Assembly: GCA_002733335.1 (NCBI GenBank)
Contig: NVVK01000005.1
Location: forward strand, 109,582-124,079
Length of the DNA stretch: 14,498 nt
DNA from: Methylophaga sp.
GTDB taxonomy: Bacteria; Pseudomonadota; Gammaproteobacteria; Nitrosococcales; Methylophagaceae
Direction of reading: 5' to 3'
Shown here piece by piece: positions 1-7,720 of this stretch; the first letter of the stretch is position 1; every line of letters starts with the position of its first letter. The notes under the pieces were generated by a model. It was not told where the DNA came from and searched no databases. It saw only the letters and a list, made by a program, of their open reading frames with translations. Position numbers and translations under genes: made by a program.

Positions 1-892
1 CAGTAATATTTTGATCCGATAAAGCTGGATGAGTCTGATCTATATGACCGTCAATCATTCCAATGGAAAGATTGTCAAAATTCTGCGAATGACTGCACAT
101 CTTATTTTTCGGCCAAACAATTAAATCAGCAGCATAAATGCGAGGAGAAGCTGATGCTTGGTAATGGTGGTTTTTATCAATCACAGCATCAGGGAAATGT
201 GATTGTAAATGGATCACCATATCATCGATTACTTGCTCGTCAACACCAAGTGTTAGCATGGTCTTATCTAGGCCAGAAAGAATGTGCCGATGAATGATTT
301 TATGGCCTAACTTTACTATTTCTTGCTGAAGTTCGTCGGAAGAACTACGATTAATCAATATGATGATTTCGCCTTCCTCGTGATCGAGAGGTACCATTTT
401 TTGATCGTTATTACTTATAAATGAGCAAATTTTAATTGATAATGGTGTCTGGATAAGATGTGAATTTTTATTCTTATCCATCAATAAAAGAGGATAAATA
501 TGATTTACTTTTAGACGATTACCTTTGGGTAATTGTTGAATGAGCTCCGTTTCACTTATGCCCAAACGTTTAAGTGTAATAATGTTGTTATCCACTTTAA
601 TAACTAAATTATGGTTTGAAAGTGCTGATAAGTGTTGCCCATTAATATTAATGATCTCACCAGGCTGAAAGCATTTGTGACTTATATTAGAAAGGATAGG
701 TTCAGCATGAAGAATCAAATTAGTTGTTTGTTGATTGTCTTGTTTTGTAGGTGTTCGTAGGTTTGGCTCAGGGCTACCTGTTGGTGTAATATTCTGTCTA
801 AAGGGAGCCGTAGTGGGAGCGGGACGGTTGCTTTCTGCATGAAGTTGAGAAAAACATGAAATAAGTAACAAGCAGAAGAGCAAAATCGGCAT
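1..892 (-). CDS. S8 (subtilisin-family) serine peptidase, N-terminal part, cut by window edge
   Basis: The open frame runs from an ATG at 892 off the left edge (297 codons visible, no stop). It begins with a hydrophobic signal peptide. LISC at residues 10-13 could be a lipobox, though the n-region has no positive charge, so secreted or lipoprotein is undecided. A Pro/Thr/Gln-rich linker (about 20-58) follows, then a beta-rich Ig/IPT-like stretch (about 65-160). Next is a propeptide-like alpha/beta domain (about 173-245) beginning EGEII. After it comes IGMIDGHIDQTHPAL (277-291), which fits the catalytic-Asp region of subtilases, with Asp281 as the nucleophile-relay Asp; the catalytic His and Ser would lie beyond the edge. 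The gene starts 5 bp after the anti-sigma stop, with purine-rich AAGAGG immediately upstream, so it is the last visible gene of the sigma operon. Family assignment rests on the Asp motif and propeptide. The substrate is unknown; the adjacent anti-sigma factor is the obvious candidate. Confidence 0.8.
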   Translation of the reverse strand, partial: MPILLFCLLLISCFSQLHAESNRPAPTTAPFRQNITPTGSPEPNLRTPTKQDNQQTTNLILHAEPILSNISHKCFQPGEIININGQHLSALSNHNLVIKVDNNIITLKRLGISETELIQQLPKGNRLKVNHIYPLLLMDKNKNSHLIQTPLSIKICSFISNNDQKMVPLDHEEGEIIILINRSSSDELQQEIVKLGHKIIHRHILSGLDKTMLTLGVDEQVIDDMVIHLQSHFPDAVIDKNHHYQASASPRIYAADLIVWPKNKMCSHSQNFDNLSIGMIDGHIDQTHPALSDQNIT

Positions 893-897
893 ACCTC

Positions 898-1509
898 TTA
901 CTCTTGTTGAACTGATTCAATTAAATCAGTTCGGGCTTGAAGTGTACTTATTGTGGATTCAATATTGGTTGATATCGACAAGCGATAGACACCTAATGCT
1001 GACGGACCGTCGACAATAAATATATTTGATTCAAGAAATAGGCGGCGGATTTGTTGCTCACTGGCATCCGGAGAAAAAGTAATACTGATAATTTCCCCTT
1101 CATGCTGGACAAGTGTATTTCCACCTGCCGCAATATATATATCGGAGTCAGGCTTAATATTGCTAACTGTTTGTACAACCAACATCAAACAGGCAGCCAT
1201 AGCTGCAAATTGCCAACGATTTTTACCCGTGGAAATTAGTGCTTGCTTCTGAATATTTTTATCGGTAGTTTGCTGTGCTTTTAATATTTTTTGTAAGCGT
1301 TTTAAGCCAAGTTCACCAGGTGAGTGCTCTTGCTCTTGGTGCTGCTGAACTTGAGACTGTAAGCTTTGCAGAAAAACAAGCTCCTGTCGCAAGTCTTTAT
1401 TGTCAGTAATTGCTTCCTCGACTAATTTGTTCTCAGCATCATCAAGCGTGCCATTCACATAAAATGGCAATAGAAGTTCAATTTCTGTTTGCTCTGTTGA
1501 ATTAGTCAT
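898..1509 (-). CDS. Membrane-spanning anti-sigma factor with propeptide-like periplasmic domain
   Basis: This 203-aa protein probably holds the ECF sigma factor inactive at the inner membrane. I chose ATG 1509 rather than the longer frame from 1542 because it overlaps the sigma stop as ATGA (4 nt), with GGAGG 11 nt upstream. The N-terminus (about 1-60), with LLLPFYVNGTLDDAE at 12-26, is typical of anti-sigma domains, but the zinc-binding His/Cys residues of the ZAS class are absent. A Gln/Lys-rich linker (50-97) leads to one transmembrane segment (about 99-118). The remainder (about 125-203) is a small beta-alpha-beta-beta-alpha-beta domain containing EGEII (137-141) and VDGPSALGVYRL (166-177). 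It resembles subtilase inhibitor/propeptide domains and, by eye, the one in the peptidase encoded next door. Anti-sigma function is inferred from position, topology and N-terminal sequence. Confidence 0.82.
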   Translation of the reverse strand: MTNSTEQTEIELLLPFYVNGTLDDAENKLVEEAITDNKDLRQELVFLQSLQSQVQQHQEQEHSPGELGLKRLQKILKAQQTTDKNIQKQALISTGKNRWQFAAMAACLMLVVQTVSNIKPDSDIYIAAGGNTLVQHEGEIISITFSPDASEQQIRRLFLESNIFIVDGPSALGVYRLSISTNIESTISTLQARTDLIESVQQE

Positions 1510-2063
1510 GACACCTTGACCTCCATACGTTTTGTTAAACAACGTTTCATAGCTTGTTTGGCATGGAACATACGGGTTTTAACCGTATTTTCTGGGCAAT
1601 CAACAATTTTTGAGATTTCCCGATAGGACAGTTCATTAAAAAATGTAAGCTCCATTACTGCACGATGCGCTGACTTAAGTGCATCTAGGCAAAATCGTAC
1701 ATCACCAGCATTCTCATCACTGACCATACAGGCGAGTTGATTTGGTGCATCATCTTCTATTTCAAGAAACTGATCATCATCTACAGTTGCGGGTATTTTT
1801 TTTCTTAGTCTGTCCATTGTTTTATAATATGCAATCCCAAAAAGCCAAGTTGAAACTTTAGAGCGTCCCTCAAATGTACCTGCTTTTTGCCACACATTTA
1901 GGAATACTTCATTAAGTATGTCGGAGGCTTCAAAGGAATCGTTCAATTTAGATTTAATAAATCGATATAAACGTGTTTCATATAGACGATAAAAATCCGC
2001 AAACGCCATTTCATCGCCTGCGGATATTTTTTCTAGAAGTGCTATTGAATCATCTTGTTCCAT
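1506..2063 (-). CDS. ECF-subfamily RNA polymerase sigma factor
   Basis: This 185-aa protein redirects RNA polymerase to a specific promoter set. Region 2 covers about residues 18-88, with the conserved run DILNEVFLNVWQKAGTFEG (48-66) followed by STWLFGIAYYKTMDRLRKK (71-89). An acidic linker (91-120) and region 4 (about 122-175) follow; region 4 contains the helix-turn-helix ELSYREISKIVDCPENTVKT (144-163). Length and the lack of regions 1 and 3 are typical of ECF sigma factors. The frame is open back to 2141, but ATG 2063 begins the normal ECF N-terminus, 2 bp after the stop of the preceding gene. No Shine-Dalgarno is visible, so translation is probably coupled to that gene. The stop overlaps the anti-sigma start. 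Likely targets are the TTGAACCT-N15-CGACT promoters found upstream of three genes in this window; that link is inference. Confidence 0.93.
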   Translation of the reverse strand: MEQDDSIALLEKISAGDEMAFADFYRLYETRLYRFIKSKLNDSFEASDILNEVFLNVWQKAGTFEGRSKVSTWLFGIAYYKTMDRLRKKIPATVDDDQFLEIEDDAPNQLACMVSDENAGDVRFCLDALKSAHRAVMELTFFNELSYREISKIVDCPENTVKTRMFHAKQAMKRCLTKRMEVKVS

Positions 2064-2065
2064 AT

Positions 2066-3250
2066 TTAGGGCATATACAGATTCTGAAATTCTGATTGCC
2101 CAATAAGTTTTCCTCCGGCACCAAAGGCACGTATTCGCCAAGTGTATTCATAGCCAGATTCTAACCAATCTAATGACAGAGCAGATAATGAAAGTTTTAA
2201 ATCAGTTGCAGGCACTAATTTGCCGGTTAATGGTGTGCTATCACCTTTATTAAACAGTTCAACTTGATAGGCTTGAGCACTATTAATACCTTGCCAAGTA
2301 AAGACTGTATCTGTATTCAAATCCGCGCCATTGCTAGGAGAAAGTATAGTGATTTCTATAGGCTCAGATGTTAACGATGCATTTTTATTATCTAATACAA
2401 AATATTTCAAGATAGGTATTTCGAAGTTTGCATTAGCATCTTGAACTGAAAAAGAGACTAAATACAGGCCATCATTATTAGTAGGCAGTGGTGGGCTGAC
2501 GATTCTGGTACGCCCCTCGCCAGAGCTCACTAAATTTTGACGAATAACACTAAGTACACGACCACCACTACTACCTAAACTAGCAGATGGTTCAACAATA
2601 CGCCATTCACCTTTTAATATGCCGCTGCTACGAAAAGCAATATCGACAATAGCACGAATAGTATCATCTTTATAAACCACGTCACTACGTGATTTATTCT
2701 CAAAAGCAAGATCAATTCGTCTGACTGTCAATGGGCCTGAATTTCCTGCACCGGTGAATAGTCGTATTTGACTAGTTTGCACCGTTTGAGTATCACTAAA
2801 GGTTCTGATTATACGAACACTACCAGCAGGGCTGTTGGCGATACGACGAGCTAACGCTGTATTCAATGATAATGATTCATTAAAAATAAGCGTAGCAGAT
2901 TGGCCACCGCCAAGAGTTGATTGTCTGGTCAGTGTACCCGCTAAAGTTGCTACGGTTGCGCCACTAATCTGCAATGTTGCTGTTGGTGATGATACTGTAC
3001 GCGTACCACCTGTTGGATCTGTTCTAGTGACACGCCAGACAACATTGATTAAAGCCGGATCTTTTGCAGAGATAGTAGCAGAAGAAGGGGTGGGTACAAT
3101 TGAATTTATATTAGCATATGCAGTGCCAGGTAATGCAATGACAAGAAATGCTAAGACAAATTTAATGGCTAGTAGAAAGTGGTGCCATGACTTGGAAAAT
3201 GGCAAAAATCTGATACTGTGTTTCATCTGATGTACTGTTTGAGTTTCCAT
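2066..3250 (-). CDS. Secreted beta-rich protein of unknown function, C-terminal Fn3/Ig-like domain
   Basis: This 394-aa exported protein was not recognised. It has a long signal peptide: a 24-residue n-region, a hydrophobic core (about 25-40) and likely cleavage after AYA (44-46). The mature part is Thr/Ser-rich and beta-predicted, in roughly three sections (47-165, 167-285, 290-394). The last, with TILSPSNGADLNTDTVFTW (302-320) and a closing YTWRIRAFG, looks like a fibronectin-III/Ig-type domain. The start at 3250 is supported by GGAG 7 nt upstream; the alternative Met9 (3226) has none. No start downstream of the barrel gene's stop would keep the signal peptide, so an 89-nt overlap with the barrel gene is real. 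It ends 2 bp before the sigma gene. The context suggests a periplasmic or surface partner of the barrel, perhaps in signal sensing. Confidence 0.75.
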   Translation of the reverse strand: METQTVHQMKHSIRFLPFSKSWHHFLLAIKFVLAFLVIALPGTAYANINSIVPTPSSATISAKDPALINVVWRVTRTDPTGGTRTVSSPTATLQISGATVATLAGTLTRQSTLGGGQSATLIFNESLSLNTALARRIANSPAGSVRIIRTFSDTQTVQTSQIRLFTGAGNSGPLTVRRIDLAFENKSRSDVVYKDDTIRAIVDIAFRSSGILKGEWRIVEPSASLGSSGGRVLSVIRQNLVSSGEGRTRIVSPPLPTNNDGLYLVSFSVQDANANFEIPILKYFVLDNKNASLTSEPIEITILSPSNGADLNTDTVFTWQGINSAQAYQVELFNKGDSTPLTGKLVPATDLKLSLSALSLDWLESGYEYTWRIRAFGAGGKLIGQSEFQNLYMP

Positions 3251-5210
3251 TAGTTTTCTCCATTGAACCTCGAATTGCTAAAGACAGGCCTGGGTGATTT
3301 TTACTTGCTGATCTGATTGTCCACCCAAGTTCACTATTTACTATGTGTTTATCAGGTGAGTCGTCACTACCAGCCGGCAGGTTCAAATTATAATTAAAGC
3401 TTAAATTAAGCTTGTTTTTAATGAGTATGGAACGCAATCCAAAATTCATATTGGTGCTATAGCTCGTGGCATGATTATCTTTGTCTTTAAATAAACCATA
3501 TTGCATGTCACTATTAAGTTCTAAACGGTCAGATACTGTCCAGCCAGCCCCTAAACTAGAAAAATGACTGACAGTATCACTTGTTGTATCAGCATGGTCT
3601 TCTAATGTTGCATAAGAATGAGATGCAGACCAATACCAATGTTGATAACTAGATCCGCCGCCCAATGTTATAGATGTTGAAGTGTTATCAGTATCATTAC
3701 CTTCGTAATTTAGAGGAGTGTCTTTGCGATCAAGTGTGGATATAAAACCGGAAAGATTTAAATAAGGTGTGCCTAGCCATTGACGGGATCCTGTTTGTGG
3801 ATCAAATGAGTAGTTAGTATTCCATAATATATTTTGTAATTGGTCTGTTGGACTACTTGCTAGATCATCAACGTTATTGGTTTCATTGCTTAACTGCAAG
3901 TTAGCTGACAAACTTCCCCAATATAGGTTGGTATAGGCTGTTATAGCATCCCGATCGGCAGCCAAGCCTTGATTAGCTAGGCTTTCAAAAAAAGTATCAA
4001 CACGTTCATATTTTGCACCAATAATGATATCAGCACCGTTACCAAATAAAATGGGATTATCAAAAGGCCGTGATTCAATTAATAATGATATTGCATTACT
4101 ATCGTCTTCTGGGGCTAAGCCAGCGTGACCATCAGCATCATATTGAGAACGTGCATATTCGCCCCGAACATTAACTCTGCCATCGGCTAAATCTTTTTCT
4201 AAAATCACCCCCCAACCAGAACCAGTAGCAGTTTCTTCTTCACCGCCAATCCCAATGCCGCCAGTAGCGCCTTCACCATCGTAGTATAAGGCTGTCATTT
4301 TTAATGCATCATTTTCACCAGAAAAAGGCTGAAAAGTCATTGATGCACCTTCTAATCGATTATTGCTATCTGATAGACCTGTGAAATCGCTGGCACCCAC
4401 TTGTGATTCTGGGCGAAAGGCAAAGACATTAGCTGATATACGACCACTATTATTGGCTATTCGGGCTGAAGCACCTCTACGTTGAAATGACGAAAATAAC
4501 ATTGAGTCTAGCCCAATATCGTGATGTCCTAGAGTGAAGCCTGATGTTGTGGTTTCACCAGCATAATTAACAGTGATGCCATATTCCCCAATATCAGCAC
4601 GGTTGCCATTTAGGGATAAGTTCTTTTCACTTTGAATAAAATAATTAGCTTGCATATCAACCGTTAGCTTTTCACCCTTTATGACACCCCGAACATTACC
4701 GCCACCAGAGATAACAGAATGATCAGGCAAGTTAGAAATATTATTTTGGGCGATACGATTACTAAATTCGGTCAGGGTATCAGCTTCAAAAGAAGCCGAT
4801 CTTAGCCATGATTCAGCTGCTGCAATTTGTTGTTGATCGGCTGTGGCATCATCGTTACTTGCTTGTGCATTTACAATATTAAAAGACCATTGCGACTTTT
4901 CGACACTACTGCCATCAGCGTTAAGTATGACTAAACGAAGAACATGCTCCCCATTTTGTAGTGGTTTGATTGGTGTATATGAGAAATCTTTATTATTATC
5001 AAAGGATAGTAAAGAAGTGATATCAATGCCATCTAATTCAACCGCTAATGTAGTGAGGGTTAGAATGTCCAAATCATCAGGTAGTTCAATCAATAATGTT
5101 GATTGCGCATGACTAGGAGCTTGAAAGTTGGCAGACCAATCGGCTAAGGCATCCCTCATAAAAGAGGTGCTCAATATAATAATTGAAAGTATTAGTGACC
5201 TAGTCTTCAT
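3162..5210 (-). CDS. Outer-membrane beta-barrel protein with N-terminal Ig-like domain
   Basis: This 682-aa protein carries a signal peptide (1-23, cleavage after ALA). An Ig-like periplasmic domain follows (about 24-115: ...NGEHVLRLVILNADGSS...), then an acidic/Gln linker (116-165). The rest is a long run of alternating polar/hydrophobic strands rich in Gly, Asn, Ser, Asp, Tyr and Trp up to the C-terminus. Strands such as SLSANLQLSNET and LNLSFNYNLNLPAG are typical of outer-membrane barrels, with room for 16 or more. The last aromatic strand, YQIFAIFQV, lies nine residues before the end rather than at the end, which is unusual for BAM-assembled barrels. No TonB box or plug was seen, so I do not call it a TonB receptor. 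It is the first gene of the sigma operon, has only a weak ribosome site, and overlaps the next gene by 89 nt. Its ligand or cargo is unknown. Confidence 0.78.
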   Translation of the reverse strand: MKTRSLILSIIILSTSFMRDALADWSANFQAPSHAQSTLLIELPDDLDILTLTTLAVELDGIDITSLLSFDNNKDFSYTPIKPLQNGEHVLRLVILNADGSSVEKSQWSFNIVNAQASNDDATADQQQIAAAESWLRSASFEADTLTEFSNRIAQNNISNLPDHSVISGGGNVRGVIKGEKLTVDMQANYFIQSEKNLSLNGNRADIGEYGITVNYAGETTTSGFTLGHHDIGLDSMLFSSFQRRGASARIANNSGRISANVFAFRPESQVGASDFTGLSDSNNRLEGASMTFQPFSGENDALKMTALYYDGEGATGGIGIGGEEETATGSGWGVILEKDLADGRVNVRGEYARSQYDADGHAGLAPEDDSNAISLLIESRPFDNPILFGNGADIIIGAKYERVDTFFESLANQGLAADRDAITAYTNLYWGSLSANLQLSNETNNVDDLASSPTDQLQNILWNTNYSFDPQTGSRQWLGTPYLNLSGFISTLDRKDTPLNYEGNDTDNTSTSITLGGGSSYQHWYWSASHSYATLEDHADTTSDTVSHFSSLGAGWTVSDRLELNSDMQYGLFKDKDNHATSYSTNMNFGLRSILIKNKLNLSFNYNLNLPAGSDDSPDKHIVNSELGWTIRSASKNHPGLSLAIRGSMEKTNGNSNSTSDETQYQIFAIFQVMAPLSTSH

Positions 5211-5230
5211 TTTGAATGATCCCAGATAAT

Positions 5231-5260
5231 AAAAAGCAGAATTCCATATGGCAATTCTGC
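5231..5260 (-). terminator. Rho-independent terminator after Z, just upstream of the barrel gene
   Basis: The minus-strand RNA would form an 8-bp stem, GCAGAATT/AATTCTGC, around a 9-nt loop, followed directly by TTTTTATT. It lies 95 nt after the stop of gene Z and ends only 20 nt before the barrel start codon. It therefore either separates the two units or acts as a leaky attenuator in front of the sigma operon. Confidence 0.7.
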
Positions 5261-5354
5261 ACTCAGCTCAGCAAGTGTAATCCATTTAATTATTAATAGA
5301 AACATTAATTTAGTAAATTTATCTTATCAAGATTCTGAGTGATAATGGCTGATT

Positions 5355-5951
5355 TTAATTGCGTACTATTTTTATTGAGCAAATTGCATTTGTGGGTAGA
5401 TTTTTATAGGAAACAAAGACCTGCTCACAGGTTATTGATGAAAATCGATAACCATATTTATTTCCTGCTAAATTAAATACATTAATAATCTCAGCTGAGC
5501 TTAATACGCTGCTGACATAATTGTTCTTTATTTGTGGCTTAGAGCTTTTTCCGACTGTTTTAGCCCAGTCTTTATCTTGTTTAGCCGTTTCTATTAAATA
5601 GTGCTGTATCCATGCATAATTTTCTATGTTACCAAGAGTGAGAGAGTCATAACTTTCGGTATCATTTGTTTGTTTATGTGCATTAAGAGCCGTGGAGAGC
5701 AAGTCTAAGGTTTGCTGTTGAGATAAAGAACAATTTGTTCCCATCAAATTATGTTTCATTTGAATGCGAAGTACATGCCATTCAGGTTCTGCTGAAGCTT
5801 CAATATTACATCGCGTAGTCGTTGTTTCAAAAAAAATGGTATACAGTGAATGTGTTAATTTTTCTTGTGCGAGCACAGTGTGTGCCAGACTAAAAAGACA
5901 CACAAATAGGAGGGCAAAAACTGCTCCTGATCTTGTCTTTGATAAAGTCAT
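5355..5951 (-). CDS. Small secreted cysteine-containing protein Z, unknown function
   Basis: This 198-aa protein matches no family I know. The signal peptide spans residues 1-28 (hydrophobic core 11-27, cleavage after VLA). The mature part has four cysteines (48, 74, 175, 191), consistent with two disulfides in the periplasm or outside the cell. The start has a good ribosome site (AGGGGA, 7-8 nt upstream). Its first five codons, MTLSK, its leader and its promoter are near-copies of those of gene Y upstream, so its 5' end arose by duplication while the body is unrelated. An ECF-type promoter lies 47 nt upstream of the start, and a terminator follows the stop. It is probably a member of the local ECF regulon. 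Confidence 0.75.
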   Translation of the reverse strand: MTLSKTRSGAVFALLFVCLFSLAHTVLAQEKLTHSLYTIFFETTTTRCNIEASAEPEWHVLRIQMKHNLMGTNCSLSQQQTLDLLSTALNAHKQTNDTESYDSLTLGNIENYAWIQHYLIETAKQDKDWAKTVGKSSKPQIKNNYVSSVLSSAEIINVFNLAGNKYGYRFSSITCEQVFVSYKNLPTNAICSIKIVRN

Positions 5952-5997
5952 GTTTGTGTCCCCTAATATAGCATTAATAATAGCGTTTCAATGGGTG

Positions 5998-6025
5998 AGT
6001 CGAGCTTGCCATCATTTAGGTTCAA
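5998..6025 (-). promoter_or_regulatory. ECF-type promoter of gene Z
   Basis: On the minus strand TTGAACCT (6025-6018) is followed after exactly 15 nt by CGACT (6002-5998). This matches the AAC-type -35 and CGAC-type -10 of ECF sigma promoters. Transcription would start near 5991, leaving a leader of about 40 nt. The same element with the same spacing precedes genes X and Y. Confidence 0.72.
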
Positions 6026-6066
6026 TTTGATTTGCAGTTAATGAATGGGAATCTCAGCCATAAAAC

Positions 6067-6090
6067 AAAGAGGCTATAAATAGCCCCTTT
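6067..6090 (-). terminator. Terminator after gene Y
   Basis: The stem GGCTA/TAGCC has an outer G-C pair and one A-C mismatch, a 4-nt loop and flanking A/T tracts. It begins 25 nt beyond the stop of Y. The U-tract is broken by a G, so it is weaker than its duplicate at 7721-7750. Confidence 0.65.
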
Positions 6091-6115
6091 TATCTTTCTA
6101 ATTAAGTCATGAATG

Positions 6116-7609
6116 TTATTTTAATCTTGAAGGTTTAGCGGGTACGCCTGTTGAGCCATGTCTAGGCGGCTTGCTTGCAGCATCACAGCTACCTTTTACC
6201 ATGACAGAGAACTGTACGTAGTTGTTACCCTCTTTTTGTTCATCAACCTTGTTGGCGTGATCTGTTTTGATGAGCACTGTTTGCATGCCCGGTTTTAACT
6301 TGATTGTGCCTGTAATCACGTTCTTATGCCCGATGTTTAACAGCGGCATATTGGCAATATGAAGAGACTTTCCATTAGCTCTTGTTTCAGTGGTAAAGGC
6401 AGGCTGTGCCGTTTTTTGACCAATGTTCTTAATGCTGTACTGCATTGGAAACTCACATAATCCGGCCACTTTTTTAGTGGCTTGGCCACTACCAATGGTT
6501 AATGAAAACCCTTTAATTTTTTTGCCCGCTAACCGGAAAGAACTTTTTAACACCACTAAATCAGCCTTTTTATTTTGAGTGGCAGGTGTTTTAAAGCTAT
6601 CTTTAAGTCCGGCTATTTTTGGGTTTAATGCCGTGCAGTTATACTTAAAGCTGGCTTTTGCCGAGTATTTTTTATTGAATTTAATATTCTCTACTTCCAT
6701 TATGACAAAAGGATTTTCCTTCACAGCTAATGGCTCTATCACTTGCTGCTGTCCTTGCCCCTGAAATTCGTTTGGTAAGCTAGGTTTATCGTAAACGGAT
6801 AAGTTTTGTAGTTTTATCGAATAGTTTATGAGGCGATCAGTACTTCCTTTTAAGAGTGTGAAATTTTTCCAGGCAGAAGTAATACCATAGTGATTTTTGA
6901 AGCGGTAGCGTACTTTACCACCTGCGCCATTACTCTTAATCTGGCCTTTAAACTTAAAGTCTTTGGGGCAGAAGCCAGTATATTCTGATATCACAGGTTT
7001 TAAGGAGATGCTGCTGATATTGAGTGCTTGTGATGTTGTGATGGGTGTAACTTGTTTTGAACACAATGCCTTGAATTGAGCGGGTTTATCTGTTGATTCT
7101 ACTGATCCGTGTAGGCGGGTAAAATGATAGCAGTGATAACGCAGTCTGATAGTACGGTGTGTAAATGTTGTTTCAAATCCGTTGTTGAGTGCTTGCTGGC
7201 GTAAAGCGCCAGGGGGGGCTATTTTCTTTAAAGTGTCATTACATGCCTGTACAGCTCTGTTTCTTGTTGATTCATCTGGTGTCCAGTCAAATGGTACGAG
7301 TAATGATGTTTTTTTCTTTTTTGGTAGATTACCAAAAAATTTTATCTGATGGGAAGGATTTGCATCACGCACCCAGATATCTAGGGATGCAGCATAGGCT
7401 ATAACTTTGCATGTTCCTTTGCCTTCCCCTTGAAAGGTAATTTTGTTGCTTACTGCTGAAGTGTAAATACCGTTCGCACCTTCAACTTTAATGACAGGGT
7501 AGGGGGCAGTCTGCTCGTAATGTACAGATTTAATGTAATCAGCTGCATGTGATGGTACGTTCAATACGAGTGGCAGTAATGTGAGCAATATTTTTTTTGA
7601 TAAAGTCAT
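6116..7609 (-). CDS. Secreted protein Y: Cys-rich N-terminal region plus CARDB-like domain
   Basis: This 497-aa protein was not recognised as a whole. I chose the start at 7609 instead of the longer frame from 7762. From here there is a signal peptide (MTLSKK, core 7-18, cleavage after SHA at 22), AAGGAA 7 nt upstream and a promoter at a sensible distance, whereas the longer frame reads through that promoter and a terminator. The mature part has eight cysteines (67, 123, 160, 183, 214, 325, 385, 475). Residues about 30-335 are distantly similar to gene X, with matching motifs YTGFCP (210-215) and FKYNC (321-325). Residues about 349-475 look like a CARDB adhesion-type beta domain: ADLVV at its start, IKNIGQKTA in the middle, and D-HANKVDEQKEGNN (450-463) near its end. 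The tail is Pro/Lys/Arg-rich. It is probably a periplasmic or surface-exposed binding protein. Confidence 0.8.
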   Translation of the reverse strand: MTLSKKILLTLLPLVLNVPSHAADYIKSVHYEQTAPYPVIKVEGANGIYTSAVSNKITFQGEGKGTCKVIAYAASLDIWVRDANPSHQIKFFGNLPKKKKTSLLVPFDWTPDESTRNRAVQACNDTLKKIAPPGALRQQALNNGFETTFTHRTIRLRYHCYHFTRLHGSVESTDKPAQFKALCSKQVTPITTSQALNISSISLKPVISEYTGFCPKDFKFKGQIKSNGAGGKVRYRFKNHYGITSAWKNFTLLKGSTDRLINYSIKLQNLSVYDKPSLPNEFQGQGQQQVIEPLAVKENPFVIMEVENIKFNKKYSAKASFKYNCTALNPKIAGLKDSFKTPATQNKKADLVVLKSSFRLAGKKIKGFSLTIGSGQATKKVAGLCEFPMQYSIKNIGQKTAQPAFTTETRANGKSLHIANMPLLNIGHKNVITGTIKLKPGMQTVLIKTDHANKVDEQKEGNNYVQFSVMVKGSCDAASKPPRHGSTGVPAKPSRLK

Positions 7610-7656
7610 GATTGTATTCCTTAAATATGGCATTAATAATCGTGTTTCAATTAGTG

Positions 7657-7684
7657 GGTCGGGCTTGCCATTATTTAGGTTCAA
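7657..7684 (-). promoter_or_regulatory. ECF-type promoter of gene Y
   Basis: On the minus strand TTGAACCT (7684-7677) is followed after 15 nt by CGACC (7661-7657). Transcription would start near 7650, giving a leader of about 41 nt to the ATG at 7609. It is part of the duplicated cassette, so it is not independent of the Z copy; the X copy is. Confidence 0.72.
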
Positions 7685-7720
7685 TTTGATTGGTTGTGAG
7701 TGAATAAAAATCTCAGCCAT

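Larger units (their letters stand above)
5938..6090. repeat. Duplicated intergenic cassette, copy A
   Basis: This is one of two copies (the other at 7597-7750). By eye they are about 80% identical, with only single-base gaps. Read along the minus strand, the unit holds a GGCTA/TAGCC terminator, a conserved TTTGATAAAGTCAT end that encodes the MTLSK start of the downstream gene, and between them the TTGAACCT-N15-CGACT promoter and leader. The conserved blocks include ATCTCAGCCATAAAA and TTTAGGTTCAATTTGATT (plus strand). Confidence 0.9.

Noticed and set aside
2064..2141. Longer sigma-factor frame from 2141
   Set aside because: The extra 26 residues lie in another frame within the end of the preceding gene, have no similarity to ECF N-termini, and ATG 2063 begins the usual start of the family.
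2835..3230. 131-codon plus-strand frame
   Set aside because: It is antisense to a well-supported secreted protein and its signal peptide, with no ribosome site or domain content.
3263..3290. TTGAACCT on the plus strand
   Set aside because: It is inside the barrel coding region on the opposite strand, and the sequence 15 nt on is AGGCC rather than CGACT.
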